Of a stretch of 64,000 nucleotides of DNA, positions 45,377 to 55,700 are shown piece after piece. Both the position numbers and the translations under genes were made by a program. This DNA comes from UBA8231 sp036011085 (lineage in GTDB: Bacteria; Latescibacterota; UBA2968; UBA8231), in NCBI GenBank assembly GCA_036011085.1, contig DASCMS010000013.1, positions 42,158 to 106,157 on the forward strand. Direction: 5' to 3'. Each line of letters starts with the position of its first letter. Within the stretch, counting starts at the first letter, position 1. The notes beneath the pieces are model-generated. The model did no database searches and had not been told where the DNA came from. It saw only the letters and a list, made by a program, of their open reading frames with translations.

Positions 45377-46168
45377 CTACTTCGCCGCCACTGGCGGCAG
45401 GGGCCAGTTGTCACCGGCCATGAAGCCGCCATCGATGTAGATACACTGCCCGGTGACGTAGTCCGACGCCGGCGCGGCGAGGAAGGCCACCGTACCCACC
45501 ATATCCTGAGGTGAACCCAGCCGGCCGAGGGCCACCCGGCTCTCACCCCAGGAACGCATGGTGTCGTCAGCCCACATCTTCTCGGTCAGCGAGGTGACGA
45601 CGAAGCCGGGGCAGATGGCATTCACCTGGATGTTGTCAGCACCAAACTCCACCGCCTGCGCCTTGGTCAGTTGACCGACGGCGCCTTTGGTCGCCGTGTA
45701 GACGGAGACCTTGGCCAGGGCGTATCCGGTGGTCAACGAGCCGACGTTGATGATCTTGCCCTGCTGGCGGGTGCGCATGTCGCGGGCCACCTTCTGACTG
45801 AGAAAGTAGAGTCCCTTGAGATTCACCGTCATGATGCGGTCGTAGGCATCCTCGTCGACCTCGTCGATGGGTTGACGCACGTTCATGCCGGCATTGTTGA
45901 AGAGGATATCGATACGGCCGTGCTCGGTGATGACCTGCTGTACGCCGGCGTCGATGGATTCCATGTCCGCCATGTCCAGGGTGAGGGCGGAAGCCCGGCC
46001 GCCGGCGGCTTCGATGGCGGCTACCGCTTCGTCCAGCTCATTCTTCGTCCGTGAGGCACAGACGACGGTGGCGCCCTGGGCGGCGAGGCCTTCGGCGACG
46101 CCCCGCCCGATACCACGACCGGCACCGGTAACCAGGGCGATCCTATCCTCCAGCGAGAAAATGCTCAT
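45377..46168 (-). CDS. Short-chain dehydrogenase/reductase
   Basis: The 263-residue protein is a classical SDR: cofactor motif LVTGAGRGIGRGVAEGLA, LFNNAGMN (NNAG), INVGSLTTGY (catalytic Ser), VYTATKGAVGQLTKA (YxxxK) and ICPGFVVTSL. It resembles gluconate 5-dehydrogenase/2-deoxy-D-gluconate 3-dehydrogenase subgroups. The N-terminus SIFSLEDRIALVTG fits an ATG at 46168; a start further upstream would add unconserved residues. Cofactor probably NAD(H) or NADP(H); the Arg after the Gly motif fits NADP(H). Confidence 0.92.
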   Translation of the reverse strand: MSIFSLEDRIALVTGAGRGIGRGVAEGLAAQGATVVCASRTKNELDEAVAAIEAAGGRASALTLDMADMESIDAGVQQVITEHGRIDILFNNAGMNVRQPIDEVDEDAYDRIMTVNLKGLYFLSQKVARDMRTRQQGKIINVGSLTTGYALAKVSVYTATKGAVGQLTKAQAVEFGADNIQVNAICPGFVVTSLTEKMWADDTMRSWGESRVALGRLGSPQDMVGTVAFLAAPASDYVTGQCIYIDGGFMAGDNWPLPPVAAK

Positions 46169-46314
46169 CGGTGAGTGCTCCTGTTGTGATGTTGCGAGCC
46201 GGGGATGGTGCCAGTCAGCGGGCAACGGTTATGTTCAGGTCTGTGGCAGTAACAAACAGGACTGTTGCCGGTGCTGACAAGGCGCCGGTCCTCCCCTTCT
46301 GATCGACAGGACCG

Positions 46315-46791
46315 ATGGCGGACAGACTGACCCATCTCGACAACTCCGGACGAGTGCGTATGGTGGACGTGTCCGCCAAGGACAGCAGCGAGCGGCAGGC
46401 CATCGTTCGTGGCGAGATCCTGATGGCGCCGGCGACGGTCGAACTCGTGGTCGACAATCAAGTGTCCAAGGGCAATGTCCTGGAAACTGCGAGACTGGCA
46501 GGGATCATGGCGGCCAAGCGGACGTCCGAGTTGATTCCGCTATGTCATCCGCTGAACCTGAGTGCCGTGGAGGTGGATTTCACTGTCGGGCCGGATCGGA
46601 TCGAGGTGGAGTCACAGGCGCGGGTCGACGATCGTACAGGCGTCGAGATGGAGGCGCTGACGGCGGCCACCGTGGCGCTGCTGACGATTTACGATATGTG
46701 CAAGGCGGTGGATCGAGGCATGGTCATCAGCCAGGTGCGGCTGCAGGAAAAAAGCGGCGGTCGCAGCGGCCACTACCGCCGCGAGGAGTAG
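46315..46791 (+). CDS. moaC: Cyclic pyranopterin monophosphate synthase MoaC
   Basis: The 158-residue protein is MoaC, the second step of molybdenum cofactor synthesis, converting 3,8-cH2GTP to cyclic pyranopterin monophosphate after MoaA. Seen: MVDVSAKDSSERQAI, AAKRTSELIPLCHPLNLSAV (active-site Lys/His region), ARVDDRTGVEMEALTAATVA and TIYDMCKAVDRGMVIS. The length is normal. No other moa/moe gene is in the window. It meets the OmpA gene tail to tail with no gap. The 146 bp in front of it contain no Moco riboswitch that I can recognise. Confidence 0.97.
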   Translation: MADRLTHLDNSGRVRMVDVSAKDSSERQAIVRGEILMAPATVELVVDNQVSKGNVLETARLAGIMAAKRTSELIPLCHPLNLSAVEVDFTVGPDRIEVESQARVDDRTGVEMEALTAATVALLTIYDMCKAVDRGMVISQVRLQEKSGGRSGHYRREE

Positions 46792-47580
46792 CTACTTCTC
46801 CGCCGGGGCAATACCTCCCGAAACGCTGCTGACGACCTCCGGCGGCAGTTCGTGCACCATGACGATGTCGACGCGGCGGTTGTGGAGACGACCCTCCTCG
46901 GTGCCATTGCTGGCGATAGGCCTCTCGTCGGCGTACCCCATGGCGAACATCTGCGTGCGAGGAATCTGCTGGATGTCGTGCAGGTACTGCTTGACCTGCG
47001 CCGCGCGGGACTGCGACAGCAGGGGATTCTTCTCCTTCTCACCCATGTTGTCGGTATGCCCCTCCACGACGACGGGAAAGTCGGGGAAATTGAGAACGAA
47101 ACGGGCCGCATACCGCAGGCGTTCGTGCATGTCTTCGGAGAAGTCGGGCTTGCCGGAGCCGAAGTTGATCGTCTCCAGAAGTACGTGATGCGGAAATAAC
47201 AGGTAGCCGCGCTGGATCGGCTCCGGCGACTCCACGTCCAGCTTGCGGTCGAGGTTGACGAGGCGCAGCGAGGCGGTGTCCCGGAAGACCTGCTCGACGC
47301 GGAGCAGGCCCACGTACGTCTGCGCCTTGTAGGCCTGGAAGATCGCCCCCGGTTTGACGCCGTCGCGAGAGCCGAAATTGGCGATGTATCGGGCATGACT
47401 GACGGCGACCTGGACGGCCCCCTCCGAATCGGGAAGATGGGTGCGCAGGATACCGTACTTGGTGATCGGTCGCTGGACGACGACGGCGGCCACCGAGTCG
47501 GAGTCGGCCGCTGCCGTCTCGGACTGGGCGTGGAGCGGCGCCAGGGCCAGCAGGCACAGAGCCGCCGCCCAACGGGTCAT
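46792..47580 (-). CDS. OmpA-family outer-membrane protein
   Basis: The 262-residue protein has a signal peptide (RWAAALCLLALAPLHA), an N-terminal beta-rich domain of about 120 residues (ANFGSRDGVKPGAIFQAYKA) and an OmpA peptidoglycan-binding domain: LLETINFGSGKPDFSEDM, VVVEGHTDNMGEKEKNPLLS, QSRAAQVKQYLHDI and GYADERPIASNGTEEGRLHN with RRVDIVM. The Asp and Arg that hold diaminopimelate are present. It should tether the outer membrane or a periplasmic complex to peptidoglycan. It is last in the minus-strand operon and overlaps argF by 4 bp. Confidence 0.92.
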   Translation of the reverse strand: MTRWAAALCLLALAPLHAQSETAAADSDSVAAVVVQRPITKYGILRTHLPDSEGAVQVAVSHARYIANFGSRDGVKPGAIFQAYKAQTYVGLLRVEQVFRDTASLRLVNLDRKLDVESPEPIQRGYLLFPHHVLLETINFGSGKPDFSEDMHERLRYAARFVLNFPDFPVVVEGHTDNMGEKEKNPLLSQSRAAQVKQYLHDIQQIPRTQMFAMGYADERPIASNGTEEGRLHNRRVDIVMVHELPPEVVSSVSGGIAPAEK

Positions 47581-48509
47581 GGCAGCAGGCCCGCCAGGGC
47601 CAGCAGGGCCGACTTCTGACTGTGCAGTCGGTTTTCCGCCTGATCAAACACCACCGAACGGGGATCGTCGACCAGTTCTCCTTCGATCTCGTAGCCACGG
47701 TGAGCCGGCAGGCAGTGCATGATGAGAGCGTCTGAGCCGCGCAGCAGCGCCCGGTTCAACTGGTACGGCTCGAACAGGCGGATGCGGCGTGCCTTCTCCT
47801 CAGCGTACTCCGGATCGTCGAAGTATTCCATGTCGAGCCAGGTGTCGGTGTAGACCACGTCGGCATTGGCCACCGCCCCCCGGACATCTTCGGTCTCGAC
47901 GTACCGATTCGACGCCCGAGCCTCGGCGAACAGGGCATCATCGACTGCGGATTCGTTCATCTCAGGGGCGACGACGGTGATTCGCATACCCGTGCGCAGT
48001 CCCGCCGTGATCAGCGAGTTGGTGACGTTGTTGTGGACCCCCACATAGACCAGATGCACACCCTCGAGGCGTCCCAGCTTTTCCTGTACGGTCTGCAGGT
48101 CGCACAGTGCCTGCAGCGGATGATAGCGGTCGCAGCAACCGTTCATGACGGGAACGTCAGCGGCATCGGCCACGGTGACGACATCAGCGTAGGAGAGAAA
48201 GCGCGTGAGAATGAAGTCGAAGTACCTGGACAGGACGCGGATCTCGTCCGCCAGATCGGCGAGGCCAAAGTTCGTGGCGCGCCAATCGAGAAATACCGCC
48301 TGTCCCCCAAGCTGGAACATGCCGACCTCACCGGAGCACCGGGTACGTGTGGAGGTCTTCTGGAACAACATGGCCAGCGAGCGTCCCGCCAGTCGATCAG
48401 CGAAGGCGGCTGGATCGGCCTTGAGGCGAATGCCGGCATCGATCACGCGCCGAATCTCCTCGCCGCTCCAGCTCTGCAGGTTGACGAGATGGCGTGTCGC
48501 GTCGCTCAT
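47577..48509 (-). CDS. argF: Ornithine carbamoyltransferase
   Basis: The 310-residue enzyme makes citrulline from ornithine and carbamoyl phosphate in arginine synthesis. Motifs: FQKTSTRTR (carbamoyl-phosphate binding, residues 50-57), NGCCDRYHPLQALCDL (HPxQ), NSLITAGLRTGMRITVVAPE, YTDTWLDME and IMHCLPAHRGYEI (HCLP, ornithine domain). The length is normal. Overlaps of 4 bp on both sides tie it to ompA and the DHH gene. Arginine-pathway genes such as argJ or argG are not nearby; the surrounding operon is mostly envelope and RNA-related. Confidence 0.95.
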   Translation of the reverse strand: MSDATRHLVNLQSWSGEEIRRVIDAGIRLKADPAAFADRLAGRSLAMLFQKTSTRTRCSGEVGMFQLGGQAVFLDWRATNFGLADLADEIRVLSRYFDFILTRFLSYADVVTVADAADVPVMNGCCDRYHPLQALCDLQTVQEKLGRLEGVHLVYVGVHNNVTNSLITAGLRTGMRITVVAPEMNESAVDDALFAEARASNRYVETEDVRGAVANADVVYTDTWLDMEYFDDPEYAEEKARRIRLFEPYQLNRALLRGSDALIMHCLPAHRGYEIEGELVDDPRSVVFDQAENRLHSQKSALLALAGLLP

Positions 48510-49489
48510 GACAGCACCTGTTCGATGGCGGCCACGATGCGGGTGCGGACCTCTTCGAGGGTGCCGTCCTGCCGGCAGCCGGCAGCCCGCGAATGACCGC
48601 CGCCGCCGAAGATATGGGCGATGGCGCTGACATCGACGTCCTCGCGTGATCGCAGGCTGATGCGGTAGTGGTTTTCGGACTCCTCCTTGAACAGAGCCGT
48701 CACCTCCACGCCCTTGATCAGCAGGCCGTAATTGACGGCCGCCTCCGGGTCGCCACGCTGCATGTCCTGATACGACAACGACAGGGTCGCCACCCGCCCG
48801 CCATGGTACAGGGCCATCGACTCGATGGCCTGGCCGATAAGTTTCACCGACTCGAAGGTGGCATTGTTGTACAGTCGGTCGGCGATGCGGTCGAGGCGGG
48901 CACCGCGACGGACGAGGTCGGCGCCGACCTCCAGGGATGTCGGTGTCGTCAGCGAGTAACGGAAACCGCCGGTATCAAACAGGATCCCAGTGTAGAGCTG
49001 CTCGGCGGTGGGAGGATCAATCTCCAGACCCATATGCACTGCCAGGTGATAGATCATCTCGCAGGTCGAGCAGACCGCGTCGTCGGTCAGATTGACAGCG
49101 CCGAAGCGGTCGTTGTCGTGGTGGTGGTCGATGTTGAGCAGCGTCGCGTCGGCCGAGAGATGGTGGCTGACGCGTCCGATGCGGTCAAAGTTGGGGCAAT
49201 CGAGAATGACAGCACAGCCGTGCCGTGCCCCGGCCGTGTTGCCGATGGCGCCGATCTCTTCCCAGCCATCGAGGTAGGCGTAATTGTCGGAAGGGGCGTC
49301 CTGCAACAGGATCCGGGACCGCACGTCGAACTGGCGCAACAGCCCTGACAGGGCCAGGCTCCCGGCAATGCCGTCGCCGTCGGGGTTCACGTGCGAGGTG
49401 ATCAGCAGATCGGATTGGGAGCGCAGGAAGTTGGCCGCCGCGTCGAGATCGCTGGTTGACAGACCTGCCGGGAGCAGGGACATGCTCAC
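48506..49489 (-). CDS. DHH-family phosphoesterase (NrnA-like)
   Basis: The 327-residue protein is an NrnA/PAP-phosphatase-type DHH-DHHA1 enzyme. It degrades short oligonucleotides and/or pAp. Seen: LLITSHVNPDGDGIAGSLAL (metal motif I), VILDCPNFDRIGR (motif II), LLNIDHHHDND (DHH motif) and a C-terminal DHHA1 segment with HIFGGGGHSRAAGC. It overlaps argF by 4 bp and follows the methyltransferase gene by 2 bp. MSMS at the N-terminus offers two ATG starts two codons apart. Confidence 0.93.
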   Translation of the reverse strand: MSMSLLPAGLSTSDLDAAANFLRSQSDLLITSHVNPDGDGIAGSLALSGLLRQFDVRSRILLQDAPSDNYAYLDGWEEIGAIGNTAGARHGCAVILDCPNFDRIGRVSHHLSADATLLNIDHHHDNDRFGAVNLTDDAVCSTCEMIYHLAVHMGLEIDPPTAEQLYTGILFDTGGFRYSLTTPTSLEVGADLVRRGARLDRIADRLYNNATFESVKLIGQAIESMALYHGGRVATLSLSYQDMQRGDPEAAVNYGLLIKGVEVTALFKEESENHYRISLRSREDVDVSAIAHIFGGGGHSRAAGCRQDGTLEEVRTRIVAAIEQVLS

Positions 49490-49491
49490 TC

Positions 49492-50250
49492 TCAGGCCGG
49501 CCGGCGCAATACGAAGTGGATTCGATCGGAGCGTTCGGACCCCGGGCGCCGCGTGAAGCCATCGAGGGCCTCGAGCAACTCAAAGGGACTGGCGCCGATA
49601 CAGGCGACCAAGTCGTCATGGGGGTAGATGCGCTGCACGTGGCTCTCCTGTCGGCGCGAACCGTTCTCGAGACGGATGTCAAACCTGTTGAACTGCAAAC
49701 CCTCATCCGCGTCGTAGTAGCTGTGTCTGGAGTAGGTAAATCCCGGTCCCTGCTCCGTGTCACGAACATCGCGGAAATGCTGCATGGAATTGCGCTCCGT
49801 GCAGACATCGAAGATAAAGAGAGCACCTGGTGCAAGCACATCGTACACCTGGGTCAGCGCCAGGCCCACATCCGCCAGAGACAATAGATAGTTGAGGCTG
49901 TCGTAGAGGCAGATGGCAGCCTCGAAGTCGCCCACCCCACCGAGGTCACGCAGATCGCGCACTTCGAACTGCAGGTCCTGGCGGCTCTCGGCCTTCTCCC
50001 GGGCGACGGCGATCATCTCTTCGGAGGCATCATACCCCGAGACGACGTACCCCAGAGAGGCCAGGGCGCAGGCGGCGTTGCCCGTACCACAGGCCAACTC
50101 GAGAACGTGATCAGCGTCGCCGTCGTGTCGACGCAGCAGTGACTGCACGTGCTGTGCCCAGTGCACGTAGTCCACGTGGCGCATCACATAGTCGTAGATC
50201 GGCGCCAGGCCTTCATACGGCCGGACTGGCACCGACTCAGGGCTCGTCAT
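49492..50250 (-). CDS. Class I SAM-dependent methyltransferase
   Basis: The 252-residue protein has the class I methyltransferase fold: VLELACGTGNAACALASLGY (motif I, SAM binding), GYDASEEMIAVARE (motif post I), AAICLYDSLNYLLSLADV (motif II) and APGALFIFDVCTE (motif III). The Y-D-x-x-N-Y-L-L-S signature resembles methyltransferases of small molecules or glycine. It starts with an overlap of 14 bp with the S4 gene and lies in the mfd-to-ompA operon. The substrate is not evident. Confidence 0.9.
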   Translation of the reverse strand: MTSPESVPVRPYEGLAPIYDYVMRHVDYVHWAQHVQSLLRRHDGDADHVLELACGTGNAACALASLGYVVSGYDASEEMIAVAREKAESRQDLQFEVRDLRDLGGVGDFEAAICLYDSLNYLLSLADVGLALTQVYDVLAPGALFIFDVCTERNSMQHFRDVRDTEQGPGFTYSRHSYYDADEGLQFNRFDIRLENGSRRQESHVQRIYPHDDLVACIGASPFELLEALDGFTRRPGSERSDRIHFVLRRPA

Positions 50251-50530
50251 CGAAGGAGAGCACCTCCCGGTCCAGCGGTTCCCGCCCGTGTTCAGTCAGG
50301 TAGCTGCCGCGTCGACTGCGTGCCACCGGACGTTCCGGCACGTCCAACACTTCAGCATCGATCCTGAAGCCTCCGGTCTCCACCAGCAGACGGGCCCCCA
50401 CATGCACACTGCGTGATCCCCGGGCCGCCTCGCCATCTATCTGCACGCGGCCTTCGTCGCAGGCCTTGCGCGCCTGGGTGCGGGCCTTGAACAGTCCGGT
50501 GTTCTTGAGGAACGCATCAAGTCGTGCCAA
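50237..50530 (-). CDS. S4-domain RNA-binding protein (Hsp15-like)
   Basis: The 97-residue protein consists of an S4 domain (RLDAFLKNTGLFKARTQARK, then ACDEGRVQIDGEAARGSRSV) and a short basic tail (ERPVARSRRGSYLTEHG). Hsp15-like proteins bind stalled 50S subunits carrying nascent chains; others of this size act in rRNA handling. It is in the chaperone/transcription-repair operon, 22 bp after surA. Confidence 0.9.
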   Translation of the reverse strand: MARLDAFLKNTGLFKARTQARKACDEGRVQIDGEAARGSRSVHVGARLLVETGGFRIDAEVLDVPERPVARSRRGSYLTEHGREPLDREVLSFDDEP

Positions 50531-50552
50531 TGGACAACTCTGGCCTTCTGGT

Positions 50553-51884
50553 CTAGGGCAGTCCGGCGGCGGTGGTCGGCTCAGAATCGGGTTGGCCGGC
50601 CGCTTCGAGGGGATCCCACAACCAGTCCACGCTCAAGCGCTCCTCGATGTGGATCTCGCCCCGGTAATCCTCGATCAGCTGTTCCATACGGGAGCCCACA
50701 CGCTCTTCGCGAACCAGCGACTCGAGGGTTGCGTAGTCGTCGTTGATCTTGAGAATGTGTCCGCCGTCCTCAAGGAAGAAGGGCTGGCTGATATCACCCA
50801 GACCCAGGCCGCTGACGAAGGGCTCGAGAAAGGCAGGAATCGCGGTGCTGTCGATGATCTGCCACAGTCCGCCCTGCCGCGCCGTGCCAGGGTCCTCGGA
50901 GTGATCTCGCGCCAACTGAGCGAAGTCCTCGTCGGACAGGGCACGGCGGCGCAGGTCGATGAGTTGATCACGAATCCGCCCGATATCGCCGTCGGTGGTT
51001 CGGGCGCGCACGAGGATGTGGCTGACGCACATTTCACTCTCACGTTTCTCGTGCAGCAGGATGAGATGGATCCCCAGCGGCGTCAGCACGGCCTGGCTGG
51101 TCTCGCCCGGTTTGAGGCTGACGGCAACCCGTTCGAACTCCGGCATGAACGTGCCCGGTGCGAAGCAGCCGAGGTCGCCGCCTTCGCCCACAGTTCCCGG
51201 GTCCTCCGAGAACTGACGGGCGACGGTGGCGAACTCGCCGCCGCTGTCGAGCTCCTGCTGGATGATGGCGACCTGCGCCCGCGCCCGTTCCAGCACCGAG
51301 TCGGCGGGGGTCACCTTCATGTTGATCTGGCTGATCGACACCTTCGGCGGCAGATCCGTGTCGAAGGAGTCACGGAACGCCTCGACGTCGCGCCGGGTGA
51401 TGAACTGACGATAGGCCAACTCGCTGACCATCTGCTCGAAGAGCAACCGGTGTCTGATCTGTTTGCGATACCGCTGCTTCAGCTGTCGCTCCGTCATACC
51501 TGAGCGCTCCAGCATGGCGGTCAGCTCGGAGGGCCCGATGTTGTCCTTGATGCGGTTGAACTCGACATCGAGGTGTTCCTCCACAAGGGTGGCATCGACC
51601 TCGAGGCTGTCCTTCTCCGCCTTCTTCACGACGACGAGTTCGTCCACCATCTCCTCGAGTACCCGGCTGTTTTCGGTGGACACCTCTGACTCGGTGAGGA
51701 ACATCGGGTTGCGTCTCTGAGACTGCAGTTCCATCTGCGTCCGCAGGCTCAGTTCCGACCACAACACGACCTGGTCGTCGACGACGGCAACGATACGGTC
51801 AAGCAACTCCGGGACCGCCTCAGCACGGACAGCGACGAGGCAGCAGAGCAACAGAAAGCGGCGCAGGTGGCGTCTACTTGTCAT
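50553..51884 (-). CDS. surA: Periplasmic chaperone/peptidyl-prolyl isomerase SurA
   Basis: The 443-residue protein has a signal peptide (RFLLLCCLVAVRAEA), an N-terminal chaperone domain (ELLDRIVAVVDDQVVLWSEL) and two parvulin rotamase domains (VAIIQQELDSGGEFATVARQ with FSEDPGTVGEGGDLGCF, and VSHILVRARTTDGD with FAQLARDHSEDPGTARQGG). A C-terminal helix closes the chaperone fold. SurA escorts outer-membrane beta barrels to the Bam complex. Starts with a 4-bp overlap after the other rotamase gene. Together with OmpA and DUF3078-type proteins it shows the cell has an outer membrane. Confidence 0.93.
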   Translation of the reverse strand: MTSRRHLRRFLLLCCLVAVRAEAVPELLDRIVAVVDDQVVLWSELSLRTQMELQSQRRNPMFLTESEVSTENSRVLEEMVDELVVVKKAEKDSLEVDATLVEEHLDVEFNRIKDNIGPSELTAMLERSGMTERQLKQRYRKQIRHRLLFEQMVSELAYRQFITRRDVEAFRDSFDTDLPPKVSISQINMKVTPADSVLERARAQVAIIQQELDSGGEFATVARQFSEDPGTVGEGGDLGCFAPGTFMPEFERVAVSLKPGETSQAVLTPLGIHLILLHEKRESEMCVSHILVRARTTDGDIGRIRDQLIDLRRRALSDEDFAQLARDHSEDPGTARQGGLWQIIDSTAIPAFLEPFVSGLGLGDISQPFFLEDGGHILKINDDYATLESLVREERVGSRMEQLIEDYRGEIHIEERLSVDWLWDPLEAAGQPDSEPTTAAGLP

Positions 51885-52720
51885 GGTCCGGCCAATCGGG
51901 TTTCGTCGATGGACCAGGTGTGCCCGGTACGCAGTCCGTTCACCAGTTCATCGAGGCGTTCGCGGTGTGTCTCACGTACCAGGGCCTCGAGTATCTGTTC
52001 ACGCACGGTGGGTTCCGTGAGATCGCGAACCGTGGCTGACTCCTTGCGGTCAGTGAGTCGTACGATGTGGTAGCTCCCGTCGAGGGACACGAGGCGGCAC
52101 AGCTGGCCAGGCCCGGTGCCGGCACAGGCTTCCCAGATTTCGGGCCGATCGTCAGCGGTGAAGTAGCCCAGGTCTCCTCCTATGGTGTTGGTTTCGCGAT
52201 CGGTGGACAGGTCGCGGACCTTGTCTTCGAAGATGGCGCCGCGCAACAGTTCATCGCGCAAGGACGTGGCGTCCCGCCGGGAACCGAGCAGGATGTGCTG
52301 GGCCCGAATCTCGGCGTCTGGCCGGCGAAAATCGTCGGCGTGCAGGTGGTAGTACCGTTCCACGTCCGGCTCGCTCACCTCGATCTGCCGATCGCCGAAC
52401 AGATCGTCGACGAAAGCGGCGATGACAAGATCCCGGCGGGTCTGTTCCACGAGCTGGCGCACCCGTGCAGTTTCATCGACCTCACGGGCCAGAGCCTCCT
52501 GATAGAGCAACTCCCGGCGTACCCAGTTCTCGACGAACAGCCGCCGTTGGGCCTCGGCCATGTCGGAGTCGGGTATCTGGTTGTCGAGCTGGGCCACGGT
52601 GAGGGCAGCATCGCCCACGCGGGCCACGACGGGTCCCTCTTCACGCTCCGGCCCGCAGCCTGGCAGGCCGACCAGACCGAGGCCGAGGATCAGCAGGACA
52701 CTAGAGCAGCTCTTCGACAA
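51881..52720 (-). CDS. Peptidyl-prolyl isomerase lipoprotein (PrsA/SurA-N-like)
   Basis: The 279-residue protein has a lipoprotein signal (SVLLILGLGLVGLPGC, lipid on Cys) followed by an N-terminal SurA-like helical part (AQLDNQIPDSDMAEAQRRLF). A single parvulin domain follows: DAEIRAQHILLGSRRDATSL, LSTDRETNTIGGDLGYF and SLDGSYHIVRLTDRKE. It likely assists folding of exported proteins at the membrane. It overlaps mfd by 20 bp and surA by 4 bp, giving the order mfd - PPIase - surA that is also seen in other bacteria. Confidence 0.9.
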   Translation of the reverse strand: MSKSCSSVLLILGLGLVGLPGCGPEREEGPVVARVGDAALTVAQLDNQIPDSDMAEAQRRLFVENWVRRELLYQEALAREVDETARVRQLVEQTRRDLVIAAFVDDLFGDRQIEVSEPDVERYYHLHADDFRRPDAEIRAQHILLGSRRDATSLRDELLRGAIFEDKVRDLSTDRETNTIGGDLGYFTADDRPEIWEACAGTGPGQLCRLVSLDGSYHIVRLTDRKESATVRDLTEPTVREQILEALVRETHRERLDELVNGLRTGHTWSIDETRLAGP

Positions 52721-55700
52721 GATCCCGGGCCTTTTCCAGACGTTCCTGTTCGTCGGCAGCTCTCAGGAAGGTCTCAATGGACAGACGTTCGCCGACGTTG
52801 AACTCCAGTTGCGAGGAGGATTTCTCGACCAGACGCTGAATGTCTGCCGGAGCCACCTGCACGCTATCGGGAAAATGCAGACTGAAGCGTGATTTCTCCA
52901 ATTGCACCGAGGCCAACCCCAACTGACGGGCCATCACCTTGATCTCCATGATGTGCAGCAATGATCTGGCCTGCCACGGGGCGCGGCCGAAGCGATCCTC
53001 CATCTCTTCCTTGATTGCCAGCAGGTCGACGACCCGCTGAGCTTCGGCGAGGCGCTGGTAGAACTCCATCTTCAGGTCGCCGTCCGGCACGTAATCTTCC
53101 GGGATGTAGGCGGTGACGGCGATCTTGATGTCGGGATCGACCTGCTGTTCGACCTTTTCTCCCTTCAGTTCCCGGACCGCCTCGTCCAGCAGTCGCGTGT
53201 AGAGGTCGAAGCCCACGGCGGTGATGAAGCCGTGCTGCTGCGCCCCGAGGAGATTGCCGGCACCACGGATCTCCATGTCGCGCATGGCGATGTTGAAGCC
53301 CGAACCGAGGTCGGCGAATTCCTCCACGGCACGCAGACGCAGACGTGACTTGCGTGTCAGCTTCTTGCCCTTGGGGATCAGCAGGTAGGCGTACGCCCGT
53401 TCCTTCGAGCGTCCGACTCGACCGCGGATCTGGTAGAGCTGCGACAACCCCAGCATATCACAGCGGTTGACGAGGATCGTGTTCACCGAGGGGATGTCGA
53501 TTCCGGACTCGATGATCATAGTACTGACGAGGCAGTCGTACTTCCGTTCCAGGAAGTCGAACATGATCTGCTCGAGTTGCCGGGAGGGCATCTGGCCGTG
53601 ACCGACGGCGAAGCGCACCTGGGGCAACAACTCCTCGAGGAATTCCACGAGCCGGTGGATGGACTGCACACGGTTGTGGACGAAGTAGACCTGGCCGCCC
53701 CGATCGATTTCACGTTGGATGGCCTCGACGATCCGGCCTTTGTCGAAGGCGATGATCTCGGTGTGGATCGGCAGGCGGTCCTCGGGAGGCGTGTTGATCA
53801 CCGACATGTCGCGGGCGCCCATCAGCGACATGTGCATGGTCCGCGGAATGGGCGTCGCCGTGAGGGTAACGACATCGACGAGATGCTTGAACTGTTTCAG
53901 GCGCTCCTTGTGCTTGACCCCGAAGCGCTGTTCCTCGTCGACGACGAGCAGGCCGAGATCTCTGAACTTCACGTCCTGGCTGAGGATGCGGTGGGTGCCG
54001 ATCAGAACGTCCACCTTGCCATCCTTTACATCCTGAGCGACGGCCTTCAACTCCTTGGGCGTGCGGAAGCGGGACATGACCTCCACCCGCACCGGGAACG
54101 GGGCCATGCGTTCGGAAAAGGTCTGGTAGTGCTGCTGGGCGAGGATCGTCGTCGGCACCAGAACGGCGACCTGCTTGTGGTCGCACACCGCCTTGAAGGC
54201 GGCGCGCACGGCCACTTCCGTCTTGCCGTAGCCCACGTCGCCGCAGACCAGGCGGTCCATGGGGTGGGGGGACTCCATGTCCCGTTTCACCTCCTCCACC
54301 GTACGCATCTGATCCGGTGTCTCCTGGAAGGGAAAGGCCGCCTCCAGTTCGCGCACCATGCCATTGTCGGCGGAGAACTTCGTACCCGGCAGGGACTTAC
54401 GCTCGGCGTAGAGCTGAATCAGCTCGCCCGCCATCTTGAAGATCTCTTCCTTGGTGCGCTCCTTCAGCTTCTCCCAGGCGTTGGAGCCGAGCTTGTTGAG
54501 CAGCGGCACGGCCTCTTCGGTGCTGGAGTAGCGGCGCAGCAGGTCGAGTTGCTCCACCGGGATGAAGAGTTTGTCGGTGCCGTGGTAGGTGACCTCGAGA
54601 CAATCGTGGTCGCGATTGGCGATGGTCAGTCGGCGCAGGCCGATGTAGCGACCGATGCCGTGGTCGACGTGGACGACGAAGTCGCCGCGCTGCATGGCGT
54701 CGAAGGAAGAGATCGGCTTGGCAGACTTGAACCGGCGGTAACGGTAGCGGCTCTTCTGCCGCGAGAAGATCTCGTGGTCATTGAGAATGGCGACCTTGGC
54801 GGCGGGGAACACGAAGCCGCGGCTCAGAGCTCCGAGACCGAAGGTTATGTCGTCACTCCACGCGGAGAAGATCTCCTGCAGCCGGCTCGACTGGCCCTTG
54901 GTCTCGCAAAGGATGTGGACGGCGTAGCTCTCTTCGTCGAGGCGGCCGATCTCCTGCTTGAGTACGGCCAGTTCACCCTGCACAACACGCGGTTCGGTGG
55001 CGCCGAAGCGCACAGCAGCGTCGGCTTTGCCCACCGGTGCGGGGCGCAGTCTCGGGAGCGAGTCCAGACGCTCATGCAGCCAGTCACCGTCGCGCACCAG
55101 GTGGGCGGGGGGGACGTGAGTCTGGCGCTCGGCGTGCCGCTCCCAGTCACGGAGCGAGGGCCCCAAGGCCTTGTCGAGCTCGGCGTCGAGGTCGTCCGAC
55201 TCCTCGCTGTAGATGAGAGCATCATCCGGCAGGTAGGCGAACAGCCCGGCATCGGCGCCGTAAAGAATGGCCATGACCATCTCGATGCCGTCGAGCGTGG
55301 TGGTGCCGAACTCGAGCTGGTCCTTCACTTCCGTCAGGTCGACGCCCGTCTCCTTCTCGACGCGCTCCAGATTGGGCACGTAGTCGTCGAAGAAGGGGCG
55401 ATGGAGCACAACCTCGCGTGCCGGCAGGATCAGCGTCTTCTCAATGCCGCCGATAGAGCGCTGGGTGGTGATGTCGAAGGTGCGGATCGATTCGATCTCG
55501 TCGCCGAAGAACTCCAGCCGCACGGGGTGATCGAGGCCTACGGAGAAGATGTCGAGGATGCCGCCACGGGAGCTGAACTGACCGACACCGTCGATGACGG
55601 GTACCCGCTCGAAGCCGGCGTCGACCAGGTGTGAGATGAGCTCGTCGAGAACCCGCTCTTCGCCTGTTGTCAGGCGCAGCGTGGCTCGTTCGAGAGCGGC

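Noticed and set aside
46169..46314. Molybdenum-cofactor riboswitch ahead of moaC
   Set aside because: No recognisable Moco motif or paired elements can be seen in the 146 bp.
53577..55634. Long open frame antisense to mfd
   Set aside because: Same reason; the minus strand encodes complete Mfd with all motifs.
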